Below are positions 62,901 through 64,000 of a DNA stretch of 64,000 nt, piece by piece. The notes beneath the pieces are model-generated. The model did no database searches and had not been told where the DNA came from. It worked only from the letters and a program-made list of their open reading frames with translations. Numbering within the stretch: position 1 is the stretch's first letter; every line of letters begins with the position of its first letter. Made by a program: the position numbers and the translations under genes. Source of the DNA: Opisthorchis felineus (Eukaryota > Platyhelminthes > Trematoda > Opisthorchiida > Opisthorchiidae); NCBI GenBank assembly GCA_004794785.1, contig SJOL01013156.1, positions 347,211 to 411,210 of the forward strand. The letters run 5' to 3'.

Positions 62901-64000
62901 CTTAGCTTGATAAGCAAAAGTAAGCAAACATTTCTCATCAGATTTGTTTGTGCTGCTACAATCTGTATCTCGTGCCAAACCTGCGACTCTGGCCCACATC
63001 TTGTCAAGCGACTTTTGTGCAGCAGCCAAGCCGGAATGACTGTATGGGACTGCCCACGGTGTTTTTTACATTAAATACAATAAATACACTTGCAACTCGA
63101 TGCGGCCGATACAGCTGCGCATACACACAGGGCAGACTCAACAGATTCACGAAAATCGAGGGACCTCACAGTGCCGGCACCCCAAGCACATACTGCGGCG
63201 ATGCACCTTCCACTTTCCAAAGCTGAGTTCTGCGCACAATAAACACTTGTGTTTACCAGCCATTGTTTCCCTTCTGCATCACCACAGCGCCGAGATCTTG
63301 ATATCCCCAGCACAAAGTGGACTTCTTCCAAACATTTTGCATGATAAGCGTTCTCCCATATATGAGCAGCTCAACCAAACCAAAGGTGGAGAAACCATAT
63401 ACGGGGCAACATCTACTTTTCAAAAGCACTCGCTGGAAACCAACACGTTATGCTGCTCCACATCCTCGGTTCTTGTGGGATTCAAGGGGTTATTGTTTGC
63501 CAGATTAATGCTTTCGTATCAAGCCGGTGGTTATGAGCCTGGCCTTCAATTCAGGAACTCCATAAATAGCACCGTTATTGTTTGTCTGCAGCTGGTTTGG
63601 ACTTGTCCAAGTTGTCGATTATCTGGATATGCCGCAAATCCAAGCGAAGGACAACTCTCCTTTTATCTGATTTTAAAGAAATGCATGGGGTAACCTGAAG
63701 ATACCGTGTGAGGCTCACGGCTAACATCGACGTGCAAGGCGTCGCCACTTCCGTCTTAGTTGGGTTTACACCACCCCAAGTCCACCTCATCAGTCCCTGT
63801 TGTTCCCCAAGGTGATCGTATACGTATAACATATGAAAACCTTATTATTCTTTGAATGCCAGCAGTCACGGCTAGCGCTAGTTGGCTGCTTTTGCCATGC
63901 ACCACTCGTTGCTTTGAGCTTACAGCAATGACTCAGTGACTGGCGAACCATACTCTTACCTTTCTGTTCAGTTCACGTAGTAGCTACCAATGTAACTACA
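62901..64000. other. No gene recognised
   Basis: A 197-codon plus-strand frame (63100-63693) is the longest here, but its composition and lack of motifs or splice-bounded structure give no reason to call a gene. Confidence 0.45.

Overview
The window looks like a stretch of a flatworm genome, most likely a digenean trematode. Coding density is very low and gene pieces are split by introns. The one clear gene has introns of 38-46 bases at its 5' end and of kilobases at its 3' end, a layout described for schistosomes and relatives. The interspersed repeats fit too: RTE-like and CR1-like LINEs, Ty3/gypsy elements, tRNA-derived SINEs, a Penelope-like reverse transcriptase fragment and a repeat family carrying a hammerhead ribozyme. 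Species cannot be named from the sequence. All homology calls are from reading translations; no database search was run.

Layout. Positions 1-28000 are mostly gene-poor, with decayed repeats (3000-4063, 19003-19143, 21120-21320, 24832-25057), a tRNA-like relic (4640-4708), a 155-base tandem duplication (25949-26258) and a few unrecognised exon-like ORFs on the minus strand. At 28092-28506 lies a histone H3 pseudogene with a recognisable histone 3' stem-loop. A broken Penelope-like reverse transcriptase lies at 32317-32873 and another inverted pair of the ribozyme repeat at 34475-34772.

The main gene is MED17, subunit 17 of the Mediator complex, on the minus strand from 49419 down to 35974. 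It could be assembled as nine exons with consistent splice sites and phases into an 846-residue protein covering the family from N-terminus to C-terminus. Its large introns hold an apparently intact hammerhead ribozyme (38491-38535, opposite strand), a perfect 53-base inverted repeat (38893-39061), a TA microsatellite, an AT-rich tract and SINE copies.

From 49500 to 63000 the sequence is a graveyard of nested transposons. An RTE-like LINE fragment ends about 50 bases upstream of the MED17 first exon and is itself interrupted by a SINE. A plus-strand gypsy element is interrupted by a second LINE fragment, followed by a third. An 843-base palindrome with a T-rich core lies at 56945-57787, a minus-strand gypsy element at about 59500-61445, and a CR1-like LINE at 61929-62900. 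Apart from MED17 nothing here looks like an intact protein-coding gene.
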